Positions 33,821 to 41,970 of a DNA stretch of 51,227 nt are shown in pieces; position 1 is the first letter of the stretch, and every line of letters starts with the position of its first letter. The DNA is from JBQLZQ01 sp052168355 (GTDB taxonomy: Bacteria > Pseudomonadota > Alphaproteobacteria > DSM-16000 > Inquilinaceae). Location of the stretch: contig JBQLZQ010000007.1 in NCBI GenBank assembly GCA_052168355.1, positions 1-51,227 on the forward strand, given 5' to 3'. The translations under genes and the position numbers were made by a program. Below the pieces are notes generated by a model, which made no database searches, was not told the DNA's origin, and worked only from the letters and a program-made list of their open reading frames with translations.

Positions 33821-33858
33821 GTTGCAGAAAATGGAACCATGGTTCCGATAACTGCAAC
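33821..33858. promoter_or_regulatory. 38-bp two-part symmetric operator for the IclR regulator
   Basis: GGAACCATGGTTCC (33833-33846) is a perfect palindrome. Exactly 5 bases outside it on each side lie GTTGCAG (33821-33827) and CTGCAAC (33852-33858), which are also perfect complements. The whole is symmetric about one centre, as expected for a dimer-of-dimers such as IclR proteins. It lies 16 bases before the IclR start and 150 before the M20 gene. Confidence 0.6.
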
Positions 33859-34007
33859 GATGAACGATTTGTCCCGCCGCTGTCAATCGTACAGCGTCCC
33901 GTTGGACGAAGGGTTTCGCGTTTGGCCCGCGACACGGGCGCCGCAAAGTCCGGCTTGATCGCGGCTTCGGCGAATGCCACCGTCGCGCCATCAGAAGGAG
34001 CCGCCCC

Positions 34008-35198
34008 ATGCCCGCCCTGCCCGCGATCGAAGCCTTCGCCGACGCGCTGACCACGATCCGCCGCGACCTGCACCAGCATCCCGAGATCGGATTCCAGGAG
34101 CACCGCACCTCGGCCCGGGTGGCCGAGCTCCTGGAGGGCTGGGGCATCGCGGTCACCCGTGGCCTGGGCAAGACAGGCGTCGTCGGCGTGCTAGACGGCA
34201 CGCGCCCCGGACGCAGCATCGGCCTGCGCGCCGACATGGACGCCCTGCCGATGGGCGAGGAGACGAACCTGCCCTTTGCCTCTCGCAATCCCGGTGTGTT
34301 CCACGGCTGCGGCCACGACGGCCACACCACGATGCTGCTCGGCGCGGCGCGCTACCTGGCCGCGAATCGCGATTTCGCCGGCCGCGCGGTCTTCATCTTC
34401 CAGCCGGCCGAGGAGGGGCTCGGCGGCGCGCGGGCGATGCTGGCCGACGGGCTTTTCGAGCGCTTTCCCTGCGACGAGCTCTACGGCATGCACAACTCGC
34501 CCTACGAGCCGCATGGCCGGCTGCGCGTGCGGCCCGGCGTGGCCCAGGCGGGGGCGAGCTTCTTCAACATCCGCATCGAGGGACAGGGTGCGCATGGCGC
34601 CATGCCGCAGATGGCGCGCGACCCGATCACCATCGGCGCCGGGCTGGTGAAGGAATTGCAGGAGATCGTCGCGCGGAACACCGATCCTAGCCATGCGGTG
34701 GTGCTGTCGGTGACCGAGTTTCACGCCGGAAGCGCCTATAACGTGATCCCCGGTCACGCGGTGCTGCGCGGCACCACGCGCTACCTCGACCCGGCCGACA
34801 GGGCGCCGATCGACGCCCGCATCCGGCAGATATGCGACGGGCTGGCGCTGGCCCACGGGGTGACGATCACCGCCACGATCCGCGAGGTCTTCACCGTGCT
34901 GTCGAACGACCCCGAACGGTCGGCCGACCTGATCGAGGTGGCGCGCGACATCGTCGGCGCGGCGGCGTCGGCGGATGCGCCCGTCACGATGGGGTCGGAG
35001 GACATGGCCGACCTGCTGAACGCGGTGCCCGGCGCCTTCTTCACGCTCGGGCATCACGGCACCGTGCCGCTGCACGACCCGGGCTTCGTCTTCGACGACA
35101 CGATCCTGCCCGTGGGGGCGAGCGTTCTGGCACGGCTCGTCGAACGCCGCGGGGCGGTGACGGCCACCCCGCCAGGTCCAGTTTTTACAGACCAATAG
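34008..35198 (+). CDS. M20 family amidohydrolase (hippurate/N-acyl amino acid hydrolase type)
   Basis: A zinc or manganese amidohydrolase of 396 residues that cleaves an N-acyl or N-carbamoyl amino acid. Metal ligands C101 and H103 (GCGHDGHT), E135 (QPAEEG), H162 (GMHN) and the late histidine in LGHHGTVPLHD are present, as is RADMDALP at 74-81. It lacks a signal peptide. It diverges from the IclR/HyuA-HyuB/Dpp operon across the shared operator and most likely opens a product of the HyuA-HyuB reaction. The last 15 or so residues (TATPPGPVFTDQ) do not look like the family and may come from inserted DNA. Confidence 0.9.
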   Translation: MPALPAIEAFADALTTIRRDLHQHPEIGFQEHRTSARVAELLEGWGIAVTRGLGKTGVVGVLDGTRPGRSIGLRADMDALPMGEETNLPFASRNPGVFHGCGHDGHTTMLLGAARYLAANRDFAGRAVFIFQPAEEGLGGARAMLADGLFERFPCDELYGMHNSPYEPHGRLRVRPGVAQAGASFFNIRIEGQGAHGAMPQMARDPITIGAGLVKELQEIVARNTDPSHAVVLSVTEFHAGSAYNVIPGHAVLRGTTRYLDPADRAPIDARIRQICDGLALAHGVTITATIREVFTVLSNDPERSADLIEVARDIVGAAASADAPVTMGSEDMADLLNAVPGAFFTLGHHGTVPLHDPGFVFDDTILPVGASVLARLVERRGAVTATPPGPVFTDQ

Positions 35199-35268
35199 AC
35201 GACGGGCGCGCAAAAAGCCCGAACTCCTCTTCAGGTGACCTGTCCCCCTTCCTGTCCGCGGCAATGAA

Positions 35269-35463
35269 TTATCCTTGTTCACGTTGCCGTTTGTTCGGGG
35301 CCGGGCTGCGGTCCTCCACCGTCTCGCGCTTGCGCCACTTCGCCAAGGTCTTTGGATTGATGCCGAGTTCCCGGCTCAGCGCCGCGGTCGAAGCCTGCGA
35401 TCGCTGTAGTGCAGCTTTGACTGCGTGCGTAGTCGTGGCGCTGCCGTGACGAACTTGTCCCAT
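35269..35463 (-). pseudogene. Transposase N-terminal fragment, IS481 family
   Basis: 64 residues, MGQVRHGSATTTHAVKAALQ then a helix-turn-helix around ALSRELGINPKTLAKWRKR, the usual N-terminus of IS481 transposases of about 300 residues. A TAA at 35269 ends it right after the first helix-turn-helix, and no DDE catalytic domain follows. Not functional as a transposase. Confidence 0.75.
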
Positions 35464-35519
35464 AGTGCTTCCTTCCAGTCCGACGAATGGATCGCACCAT
35501 CAAACCGTGGGATCAAACA
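35269..35519 (-). mobile_element. Truncated IS481-type insertion sequence
   Basis: The 5' end of an insertion sequence. On the minus strand it begins TGTTTGATCCCACGG at 35519, a terminal repeat of the IS481 kind, then the transposase start at 35463. Only about 250 bases remain; the other end is gone. It abuts the EamA gene stop (35521) within 2 bases and marks the right edge of the HyuA-HyuB block. The 70 bases between it and the M20 gene hold a weak hairpin (CGGGC/GCCCG) and nothing else I recognise. Confidence 0.65.
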
Positions 35520-35520
35520 C

Positions 35521-36462
35521 CTAGACGGCCCCGGTCGCCGGCGCCCTGGCCCGAGCTTGGCGGATCAGGATCGCCAGACCGCTGACAATGATCAGCGTCA
35601 TGCCGGCCACGTCCCAGCGATCGGGCAGTTCGGCGAATACCAGCCAACCGATCACGCCGGCCCAAAACAGGCGCAGATAGTCGAGCCCGGCGACGGCGGT
35701 CGACGACGCCAGCCTGTAGGCTAGGGTGAGCAGAAATTGAAGCGCCAGCGCCAGCAGGGACAGCGCGATCAGCAGGGGCCAGGTTGCACCTTCGCTCAGG
35801 GCCTCGACCGCCTGGGAACCACCGGAGACCGCGAACAGCAGTCCGAACGCCACCGATCCGACGGCGGCGTAGAAGAACAGAACCGCGAAGGTGGTGCTGA
35901 CCGCCGGCATCCTGCGCACCGCGATCAGCATGCACGCCGTCAGAAACGACCCCGCCAGGACCACCAGCACGAAGATGTCAAAGACCCCACCCGTCGGACG
36001 CAGGATGATCAGCGCGCCGACAAATCCCACCGCGATGGCGATCCAGCTTGGACCGTCCGGGCGTTCGCCCAGCATCGGAATGGCCAATAGGGACAAGAAC
36101 ATCGGCGTCGTGAAATTGATGGCCGTGACCGTCACCAGCGGCAGCTGGGCGAACGCCGCGTAGAAGCATGCCATCGCCGACAGGCCAAAGACGGCGTGCC
36201 ACAGGTGAGCCGGCTTGTGGGCCCGACGCAGGGCCCGGGCATTCGCCGCCAACGCCAAGGCCGGCAGCAGCAGGAGCAGGACCAACCAGGACCGCACGGT
36301 CAGGATCTCGATGACCCCGATCCGATACTCGTGCAACAGTTTGACGCACAATCCCATCAACGGGATGATCAATGTCGTCCCGAGCATGGCCCCTATACCC
36401 AGCACCGGCCGCGGCGCCAGCCGCTGCGCCGCCGCGTCGGTGTGATCGGTGCGCTCGATCAT
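35521..36462 (-). CDS. EamA/DMT-family transporter
   Basis: A 313-residue inner-membrane protein with ten hydrophobic helices in two EamA repeats; TAINFTTPMFLSLLAIPMLGERP is typical of the first repeat. Family members usually export amino acids or metabolites. ATG 36462 follows GATAGAGG and lies 49 bases after the carboxymuconolactone-decarboxylase-family gene, so it is the last gene of the region-6 operon. Its stop touches the insertion-sequence remnant, so the final residues could have been altered by that insertion. Confidence 0.88.
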   Translation of the reverse strand: MIERTDHTDAAAQRLAPRPVLGIGAMLGTTLIIPLMGLCVKLLHEYRIGVIEILTVRSWLVLLLLLPALALAANARALRRAHKPAHLWHAVFGLSAMACFYAAFAQLPLVTVTAINFTTPMFLSLLAIPMLGERPDGPSWIAIAVGFVGALIILRPTGGVFDIFVLVVLAGSFLTACMLIAVRRMPAVSTTFAVLFFYAAVGSVAFGLLFAVSGGSQAVEALSEGATWPLLIALSLLALALQFLLTLAYRLASSTAVAGLDYLRLFWAGVIGWLVFAELPDRWDVAGMTLIIVSGLAILIRQARARAPATGAV

Positions 36463-36511
36463 CCTCTATCCCCCACACCGGTCCGGCGGCAGCGTACCGG
36501 CCCGGGCTTTC

Positions 36512-36919
36512 TCAGGTCTCCAGGGGCACCTTCTGATCGACCCAGCCCTTGCCTTCCTGAAGTTCGCTGAACACGCGACAGGCATTCTCGAATGCGGGAA
36601 TGCCCGCCGGCAGGGCGGCCATAAAGGCGGCCTCGTAGACCTCGTGCCAGGTCGCACCGTTCTGCACCGCGCGCGCTGAGGCCCATTCGATTCCTTCGCG
36701 GTCGCCCTTCACCGCCGTCGTCACCCCGACCAGCACCAGGAACCGGGTCTTGAGGTCCAGGGCCCGGCCCTCTTCCTCGCCAAACAGGGCGTAGGACGCC
36801 AGATTCCCGTAGCGTTTGAGCAGCTCGGGATTGAGTTCCGCCAGCATCTCGTGCAACGGCAGCGTATAGCCGCGTACCGCGCGGATCTTGTCCAGCTCGG
36901 CCTTGCCTTCGGGTGTCAT
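36512..36919 (-). CDS. Carboxymuconolactone decarboxylase-family protein
   Basis: A 135-residue all-helical protein of the CMD/AhpD family. The core helix LKTRFLVLVGVTTAVKGDREGIEWASARAV is characteristic. The CxxC peroxidase motif of AhpD is absent, so it is not an alkylhydroperoxidase of that type, and it may act as a decarboxylase or in another lactone or acid step. ATG 36919 follows AAGGAAAG. It lies between the flavoprotein and the exporter in the operon. Confidence 0.85.
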   Translation of the reverse strand: MTPEGKAELDKIRAVRGYTLPLHEMLAELNPELLKRYGNLASYALFGEEEGRALDLKTRFLVLVGVTTAVKGDREGIEWASARAVQNGATWHEVYEAAFMAALPAGIPAFENACRVFSELQEGKGWVDQKVPLET

Positions 36920-36975
36920 GGTTTTCGTCTTTCCTTATGGTTGAGGATCGGTAAGCCGCGCGTTGCGGCGGTGTT

Positions 36976-39003
36976 CTACAAGGCGCGGGCCGTCAACTCG
37001 CCTTCCCGGATCGCGTCGTTGGCCCGACGGGGCGCCATGGCGTCGCCGATCAGGCGCAGGTCCAGGCCGCGCACCCGGTCCGGCTCCAGCGCGTGGAACA
37101 GCTCGTCTCGCGCCCTGGCGCCAATCATCAGAACCACGTCGTCGGCCGGGACCGGCACCGCGTCACCCGTATAGAGATCGCGAAACCGTGCCACGCCCGG
37201 CTCGACCGCGGTCAGCTCCAGATCGACCAGAAATGCGATCCCCAGACGGCGCAGCATGCCGTGGGTCTTGCCCCAGTCGCGGCTGCCGGCCAGGTCCGGC
37301 GAAGGCTGACCGAGCTGGGTGGCAAAGGTGACCCGGTGCCCCTTCCGTGCCAGAACCTCGGCGACTACGGCGGCCTGACGCCCGCCCAGGGAATCGTACA
37401 CCACTACCCGTTCGCCCAGCGCCCGGGGATCGTCCAGCACGTCCAGATAGCCGTGAACCGTCGGCCCGTCGCAGCCGGGGACCGGCGGGCCGTTCCAGTT
37501 CTGCGGTCGCAGCGGCGTCCACCCGTGGCGCAGCGCCTGTGCGCCCGTCGCGACCACCACCGCGTCGAACCCGTCAGCCCGCAGCCGGTCGGCATCGGCC
37601 ACCGTCTGCAGCCGGATTTCGGCGTCGGTTTCGGCCAGACGATCGGTCAGCCAATCGACAATGCCGGTCAGTTCGGCCCGGCTCTCGGCCTGGGCCCAGA
37701 GCGCGACCTGGCCGCCCAACCGTTGCTTGGCCTCGAACAGGGTGACGCGGTGCCCGCGCCGGGCGGCGGTCAGCGCGGCGCGCAGGCCGGCCGGGCCACC
37801 GCCCACCACCGCCACCTTCCGGACCGTCGCGGCCGGAGTCAGTGTGTCGTCCGACAACTCCCGCTCGGCCCCGGCGGCAGGGTTGTGGATGCACGCGATC
37901 GGGGCCTGGGCGAAGATGGTGGTCAGGCACCAGTTGGCCCCGACACAAGGCCGGACCTTGTCCGCCTCTCCGCCGGCTGCCTTGCGCACCCAGTCCGGGT
38001 CGGCGATGAGTTGGCGCGCCATGCCGACGAAGTCGCAGTCTCCGGCGGCCAGGAACCCCTCCGCCTCCGCCGGCGTGACGATGCGGCCGGCGCCGACCAC
38101 CGGCAGGTCGACAGCCGCCTTGATCGTCCGCGTCGCGGCAAGCTGATAGCCGTGTTCGCGCGGCGACGTCGGGTAGATCAGCATCCGGTCGATATAGGTG
38201 CCTTGCGACACCGAGATGTAGTCGATCATCCCCGTGGCCTCGAGCCGGCGGGCGATATCGGCCCACGCGTCCGGCCCCAACCCGCCCTCGTGACCATCGT
38301 CGCCGTTGATGCGCACGCCGACCACCAGGTCGCGCCCCGCCTCCTCCCGCGTCGCCTGCAGGATCTCCTCGACGATACGCAGCCGGCGCTCGATGCTGCC
38401 ACCGAAGGCATCGGTCCGGTGGTTGGTCGCCGGCGACAGGAACTGGTTGAGCAGGTAACCGTGCGACATGCCGTGCACCTCGATCCCATCCAGCCCGCCT
38501 TCGCGCGCGTACCGGGCCGACAGGCGGTAGCCGTCGACGATCTCGCCGATGTCCGACGCCGACATGACGTGGGGCATCTCGCGGTAGACCGCGCAGGGCA
38601 CGGCGGACGGCGCCCAGACCGGCAAGCCGTTGGTGACCGAGTTGGTCTGCCGGCCGCGATGCCAGGGCTGGGCAAAGATAAGGGCCCCTTCGGCCTGCAC
38701 CGCCGGTGCGATCTTTCGGTACTGGTCGACCATGCGCGGGTCGAAGGCGAAGGCCTTGCCCTTATAGGGCTGGGTCGTCGGATGAGCGGCCATCGCCTCC
38801 ATGGTGATGACCCCGACACCGCCCCGGGCACGCGCGACGTAGTAGGCGACGTGCGCATCCGTGAACAGATGGTCCTTCACCAGCAGCGTCGCATGGGCCA
38901 GCATCCAGACGCGATTGCGCGCCGTCTTCGGACCCAGCCGCATCGGGCTGGTCAAGATCGGGAAAGGCGGGGCGGAATCGGCGGCGCTTCGCTCCGCGGT
39001 CAT
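36976..39003 (-). CDS. Fe-S flavoprotein oxidoreductase, DgcA/N-methylproline demethylase-like
   Basis: A 675-residue enzyme: an FMN old-yellow-enzyme barrel (about 1-345), a short Fe-S region, then an FAD/NAD domain starting KVAVVGGGPAGLRAALTA at about 396. This layout is shared by trimethylamine dehydrogenase, 2,4-dienoyl-CoA reductase and amine demethylases. In the cluster segment the ligands read C353, A356, C359 and C371: the second cysteine is alanine. CVGAN-x-C also occurs, to my recollection, in dimethylglycine and N-methylproline demethylases, which suggests oxidative N-demethylation. ATG 39003 follows GGAGACTC. Confidence 0.8.
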   Translation of the reverse strand: MTAERSAADSAPPFPILTSPMRLGPKTARNRVWMLAHATLLVKDHLFTDAHVAYYVARARGGVGVITMEAMAAHPTTQPYKGKAFAFDPRMVDQYRKIAPAVQAEGALIFAQPWHRGRQTNSVTNGLPVWAPSAVPCAVYREMPHVMSASDIGEIVDGYRLSARYAREGGLDGIEVHGMSHGYLLNQFLSPATNHRTDAFGGSIERRLRIVEEILQATREEAGRDLVVGVRINGDDGHEGGLGPDAWADIARRLEATGMIDYISVSQGTYIDRMLIYPTSPREHGYQLAATRTIKAAVDLPVVGAGRIVTPAEAEGFLAAGDCDFVGMARQLIADPDWVRKAAGGEADKVRPCVGANWCLTTIFAQAPIACIHNPAAGAERELSDDTLTPAATVRKVAVVGGGPAGLRAALTAARRGHRVTLFEAKQRLGGQVALWAQAESRAELTGIVDWLTDRLAETDAEIRLQTVADADRLRADGFDAVVVATGAQALRHGWTPLRPQNWNGPPVPGCDGPTVHGYLDVLDDPRALGERVVVYDSLGGRQAAVVAEVLARKGHRVTFATQLGQPSPDLAGSRDWGKTHGMLRRLGIAFLVDLELTAVEPGVARFRDLYTGDAVPVPADDVVLMIGARARDELFHALEPDRVRGLDLRLIGDAMAPRRANDAIREGELTARAL

Positions 39004-39043
39004 GGCGAGTCTCCTGGCAACGGGGGGACGGGCAAGGGGCGGT

Positions 39044-40087
39044 TCATCGAGGGATGCGGTTACCGCCGTCGGGAATGCGCAGACAGGCGGCCCGATGGGT
39101 CTCGTGGCCCACGGCCAGCATCTCCGGCTCCTCGCGCCGGCACCGGTCCACGGCCACCGGACAGCGGGTCGAGAACAGGCAACCCGGCGGCAGATCGATC
39201 GGGCTGGGGATCTCGCCTTCCAGGACATGGCGGTCGCGGCGGGCCGCCGGATCGGGCGGCAGATGGGCCGAAATGAGGGCCTGGGTATAGGGGTGGGCCG
39301 GCTGCTCGAACACGTCCGCCGCGCCGGCATACTCGACCATCGTGCCCAGATACAGCACGATGATGCGATCGGAGATCAGCCGCACGGTCCCCAGATCGTG
39401 GCTGATGAACATCATGGCCACCCTGGTTTCGGCCCGCAGCTCGGCCAGAAGCTCCATAATTCCCGCCCGTACCGACAGGTCCAGAGAACTGGTCGGTTCG
39501 TCCAGCACCACCAGCTTGGGATTTGTGGCAATCGCCCGGGCGATGCACACGCGCTGGAGCTGCCCGCCCGACAGATCGGCGGGGTAGCGTCCCAGATACT
39601 CCTTGGACAGGCGCACCCGGTCGGCCAGTTCCTCCACCCGTCGGCGGCGCGCGCCCGTATCCAGGTCTGTGTGCAGGACCAGCGGCTCCCCGATCAGAGC
39701 GCTGACCCTCATACGAGGGTTCAAGGCCCCCCAGGGATCCTGGAACACCATCTGCATGTCGGCGCGCAGGGGCCGGCAGTCCCTCTCCTTCAGGTTCGAT
39801 ATGTCCCGACCCCGGAACCGCACAATGCCCGACGTCGGGCGCAGCAGACGCAGCACGGCCCGGCCGATGGTCGATTTTCCCGACCCGCTTTCCCCGACCA
39901 TGCCCAGCACCTCGCCGGGCGCGATATGGAAACTGACTCCGTTGACGGCATGGACCACCTGCCCGCCACCGGTGGGAAAATGCTTGACTAGGTTTTCGAC
40001 GGTCAGGACCGGCTCTTCCCCAGGCACGGTCGGCACGGCACGAGACTGGCCGGCCTCGGCGTCACGGCCCCCACCCACGGCGTTCAT
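39044..40087 (-). CDS. Peptide-type ABC transporter ATPase (DppF family)
   Basis: Second ATPase of the region-6 importer, 347 residues from ATG 40087, which overlaps the DppD-family stop (ATGA). Walker A GESGSGKS at 65-72, LSGGQLQRVCIARA, LVVLDEPTSSLD and a full C-terminal extension with GCLFSTRCPVAVDRC. The signature has Leu in place of the more usual Arg (GGQLQR), a small variation. It is followed 40 bases later by the flavoprotein. Confidence 0.93.
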   Translation of the reverse strand: MNAVGGGRDAEAGQSRAVPTVPGEEPVLTVENLVKHFPTGGGQVVHAVNGVSFHIAPGEVLGMVGESGSGKSTIGRAVLRLLRPTSGIVRFRGRDISNLKERDCRPLRADMQMVFQDPWGALNPRMRVSALIGEPLVLHTDLDTGARRRRVEELADRVRLSKEYLGRYPADLSGGQLQRVCIARAIATNPKLVVLDEPTSSLDLSVRAGIMELLAELRAETRVAMMFISHDLGTVRLISDRIIVLYLGTMVEYAGAADVFEQPAHPYTQALISAHLPPDPAARRDRHVLEGEIPSPIDLPPGCLFSTRCPVAVDRCRREEPEMLAVGHETHRAACLRIPDGGNRIPR

Positions 40088-41073
40088 TGGGCGGTATCCT
40101 GAAGGTCGCCGGCGAAATGACAACGGGCGAGATGCCGATCCTCTACGCGCCGGTTGGGCGGCGTTTGGCGGCAGTATTCAACCGCATGCGGGCACCGATC
40201 ACGGTAGTGGCAGCCCGCCGGCAGGTTGAACAGGTCCGGCGGCGCGCCGCCGAATATCCGCCCCGCTCCCAGCGTCAGACGTTCCGGCGTGGCGGAGATC
40301 AGGGCGCGGGTATAGGGATGGGCCGGGCGGCCGAACACCGCCTCGACCGGCCCGTCCTCGACAAACGCGCCGGCGAACATCACGGCCATGCGGTCGCAAT
40401 AGTGGGCGACGACGCCCAGATCGTGGGTGATGACGATGGCCGCCATGTCCATGCGCCGGACCATGTCGCGCAGCAGGTCCAGGATCTGTGCCTGAACCGT
40501 CACGTCGAGCCCCGTCGTCGGCTCGTCCGCGATCAGCAGTTTCGGCCCGTTGATCAAAGCCATGGCGATCAACACGCGCTGGGCCATACCGCCCGACAGT
40601 TCGTGCGGCCAGGCGCGCATCCGCCGGGCCGGGGCCGGGATGCCGACAGCCGCCATCATCTCGATCGCCCGGTCGCGCGCCTCGCCTTCGCTGACCTTGC
40701 GGTGGGCCCGGTGCATGCGCACGAGCTGGTCGCCGATGCGGGTCAGCGGGTCCAACGAGGTGCGCGGGTTCTGCACCACGAGGGCGATTTCGTTCCCCCG
40801 CAGGGTATTGAGGTCCGCCGGTCTCATCGACAACAGATCCCGCCCGTCGAACCAAACCGTCCCGCCGACAACACGGGCCGGTGGGCGCAGCAGCCCGATC
40901 ATCGATTGCGCCGTCAGCGACTTGCCGGCCCCGGTTTCCCCGACAATGCCCAGAACCTCGCCACGGTCGAGCGTAAAATCGACGCCGTTGATGGCGTTGG
41001 CGACCTGTATTCGGTTGTCCAGGTCGCGGCTGATGAAAGATGTTTCCAGGCCGTCGACAGCCAACAGGGCCAT
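40084..41073 (-). CDS. Peptide-type ABC transporter ATPase (DppD family)
   Basis: First ATPase of the region-6 importer, 329 residues. Walker A GETGAGKS at 45-52, LSGGMAQRVLIAMALI, LLIADEPTTGLD and the C-terminal GCHYRDRCPHAVEYC extension are present. It lies 9 bases after the DppC-family permease and overlaps the DppF-family start. Confidence 0.93.
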   Translation of the reverse strand: MALLAVDGLETSFISRDLDNRIQVANAINGVDFTLDRGEVLGIVGETGAGKSLTAQSMIGLLRPPARVVGGTVWFDGRDLLSMRPADLNTLRGNEIALVVQNPRTSLDPLTRIGDQLVRMHRAHRKVSEGEARDRAIEMMAAVGIPAPARRMRAWPHELSGGMAQRVLIAMALINGPKLLIADEPTTGLDVTVQAQILDLLRDMVRRMDMAAIVITHDLGVVAHYCDRMAVMFAGAFVEDGPVEAVFGRPAHPYTRALISATPERLTLGAGRIFGGAPPDLFNLPAGCHYRDRCPHAVEYCRQTPPNRRVEDRHLARCHFAGDLQDTAQ

Positions 41074-41082
41074 ACCGTCTCC

Positions 41083-41970
41083 TCAGCCCTTGCGCCGCGG
41101 GTTCAAAAGATCCTGAAGCCCATCGCCCAGCATGTTGAGACCCAGCACCATGACGATCAGCGCAAGGCCGGGGAACAGTGCCACCCACCATTGCCCCGTG
41201 ATCATGAATTCCGCCCCCTGACGGATCATGGCGCCCCATTCAGGTGTCGGTGCCTGGATGCCGACACCCAGAAAAGCGAGAGTCGCGCTGATCCGCACGG
41301 CCCAGGCGGCGCGCACGGCGGTCTGGGCCACCGCCCCCTGGATGGCGTTGGGCAGCAGGTGGACGAACAGGATGCGGCGGGTCGGGTTGCCGGCGGCGAC
41401 GGCGCTCTCGACGAACGTGCTTGACCGCAGCGCCAACACCTCCGAACGCACCACGCGGGCAAAGATCGGCGAGTCGAGCACGCCGATCACCAGCACCACA
41501 TTGACCAGCGACTGCCCGGTCGCCGCGACCACCGCCAACGCCAGGATGATCGACGGGAAGACGCGCAGCGCGTCGAATACCCGCATGGTCACCTCGTCGA
41601 CATAGCCGCCGACATAACCGGTCCACAGGCCCAGCGGTACGCCGATGACGATGGCCAGGATCACCGCCGGAATGGCAATGCCAAAGGCAAACCGGGCGCC
41701 GTAGATGACCCGGCTGAACACGTCCATGCCGTTGCCGTCGGTGCCGAACCAGAAGTCAGGGTTGGGCGCCGTCAGGATCTCGCGCGGATAGGCTTCGACC
41801 GGATCGTATGGCATCAGCACCGGCGCGAAGAGGGCCATGACCCCGAAGCATGCCAGGATCGCAAAGCCGATGGCCGCGGTCGGACTGCGCCGTGTGACGC
41901 CGACGATACGCGCGGCGACCCGTAGAAGCGCCGTCGGGCGGTCCGGGGCGGAGACGACGACCCCGGTCAT
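41083..41970 (-). CDS. Peptide-type ABC transporter permease (DppC family)
   Basis: Channel subunit of 295 residues from ATG 41970, overlapping the DppB-family stop by 4 bases. It has the FGTDGNGMDVFSRVIYG motif after the first loop, the contact loop STFVESAVAAGNPTRR and the family ending LGDGLQDLLNPR. A longer frame upstream is a read-through of the overlapping gene. Confidence 0.93.
   Translation of the reverse strand: MTGVVVSAPDRPTALLRVAARIVGVTRRSPTAAIGFAILACFGVMALFAPVLMPYDPVEAYPREILTAPNPDFWFGTDGNGMDVFSRVIYGARFAFGIAIPAVILAIVIGVPLGLWTGYVGGYVDEVTMRVFDALRVFPSIILALAVVAATGQSLVNVVLVIGVLDSPIFARVVRSEVLALRSSTFVESAVAAGNPTRRILFVHLLPNAIQGAVAQTAVRAAWAVRISATLAFLGVGIQAPTPEWGAMIRQGAEFMITGQWWVALFPGLALIVMVLGLNMLGDGLQDLLNPRRKG

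Noticed and set aside
35199..35268. A second insertion-sequence end between the M20 gene and the IS481 remnant
   Set aside because: The stretch has a weak hairpin and CCTGTCCCCC-like sequence, but I could not match a partner repeat or target duplication.
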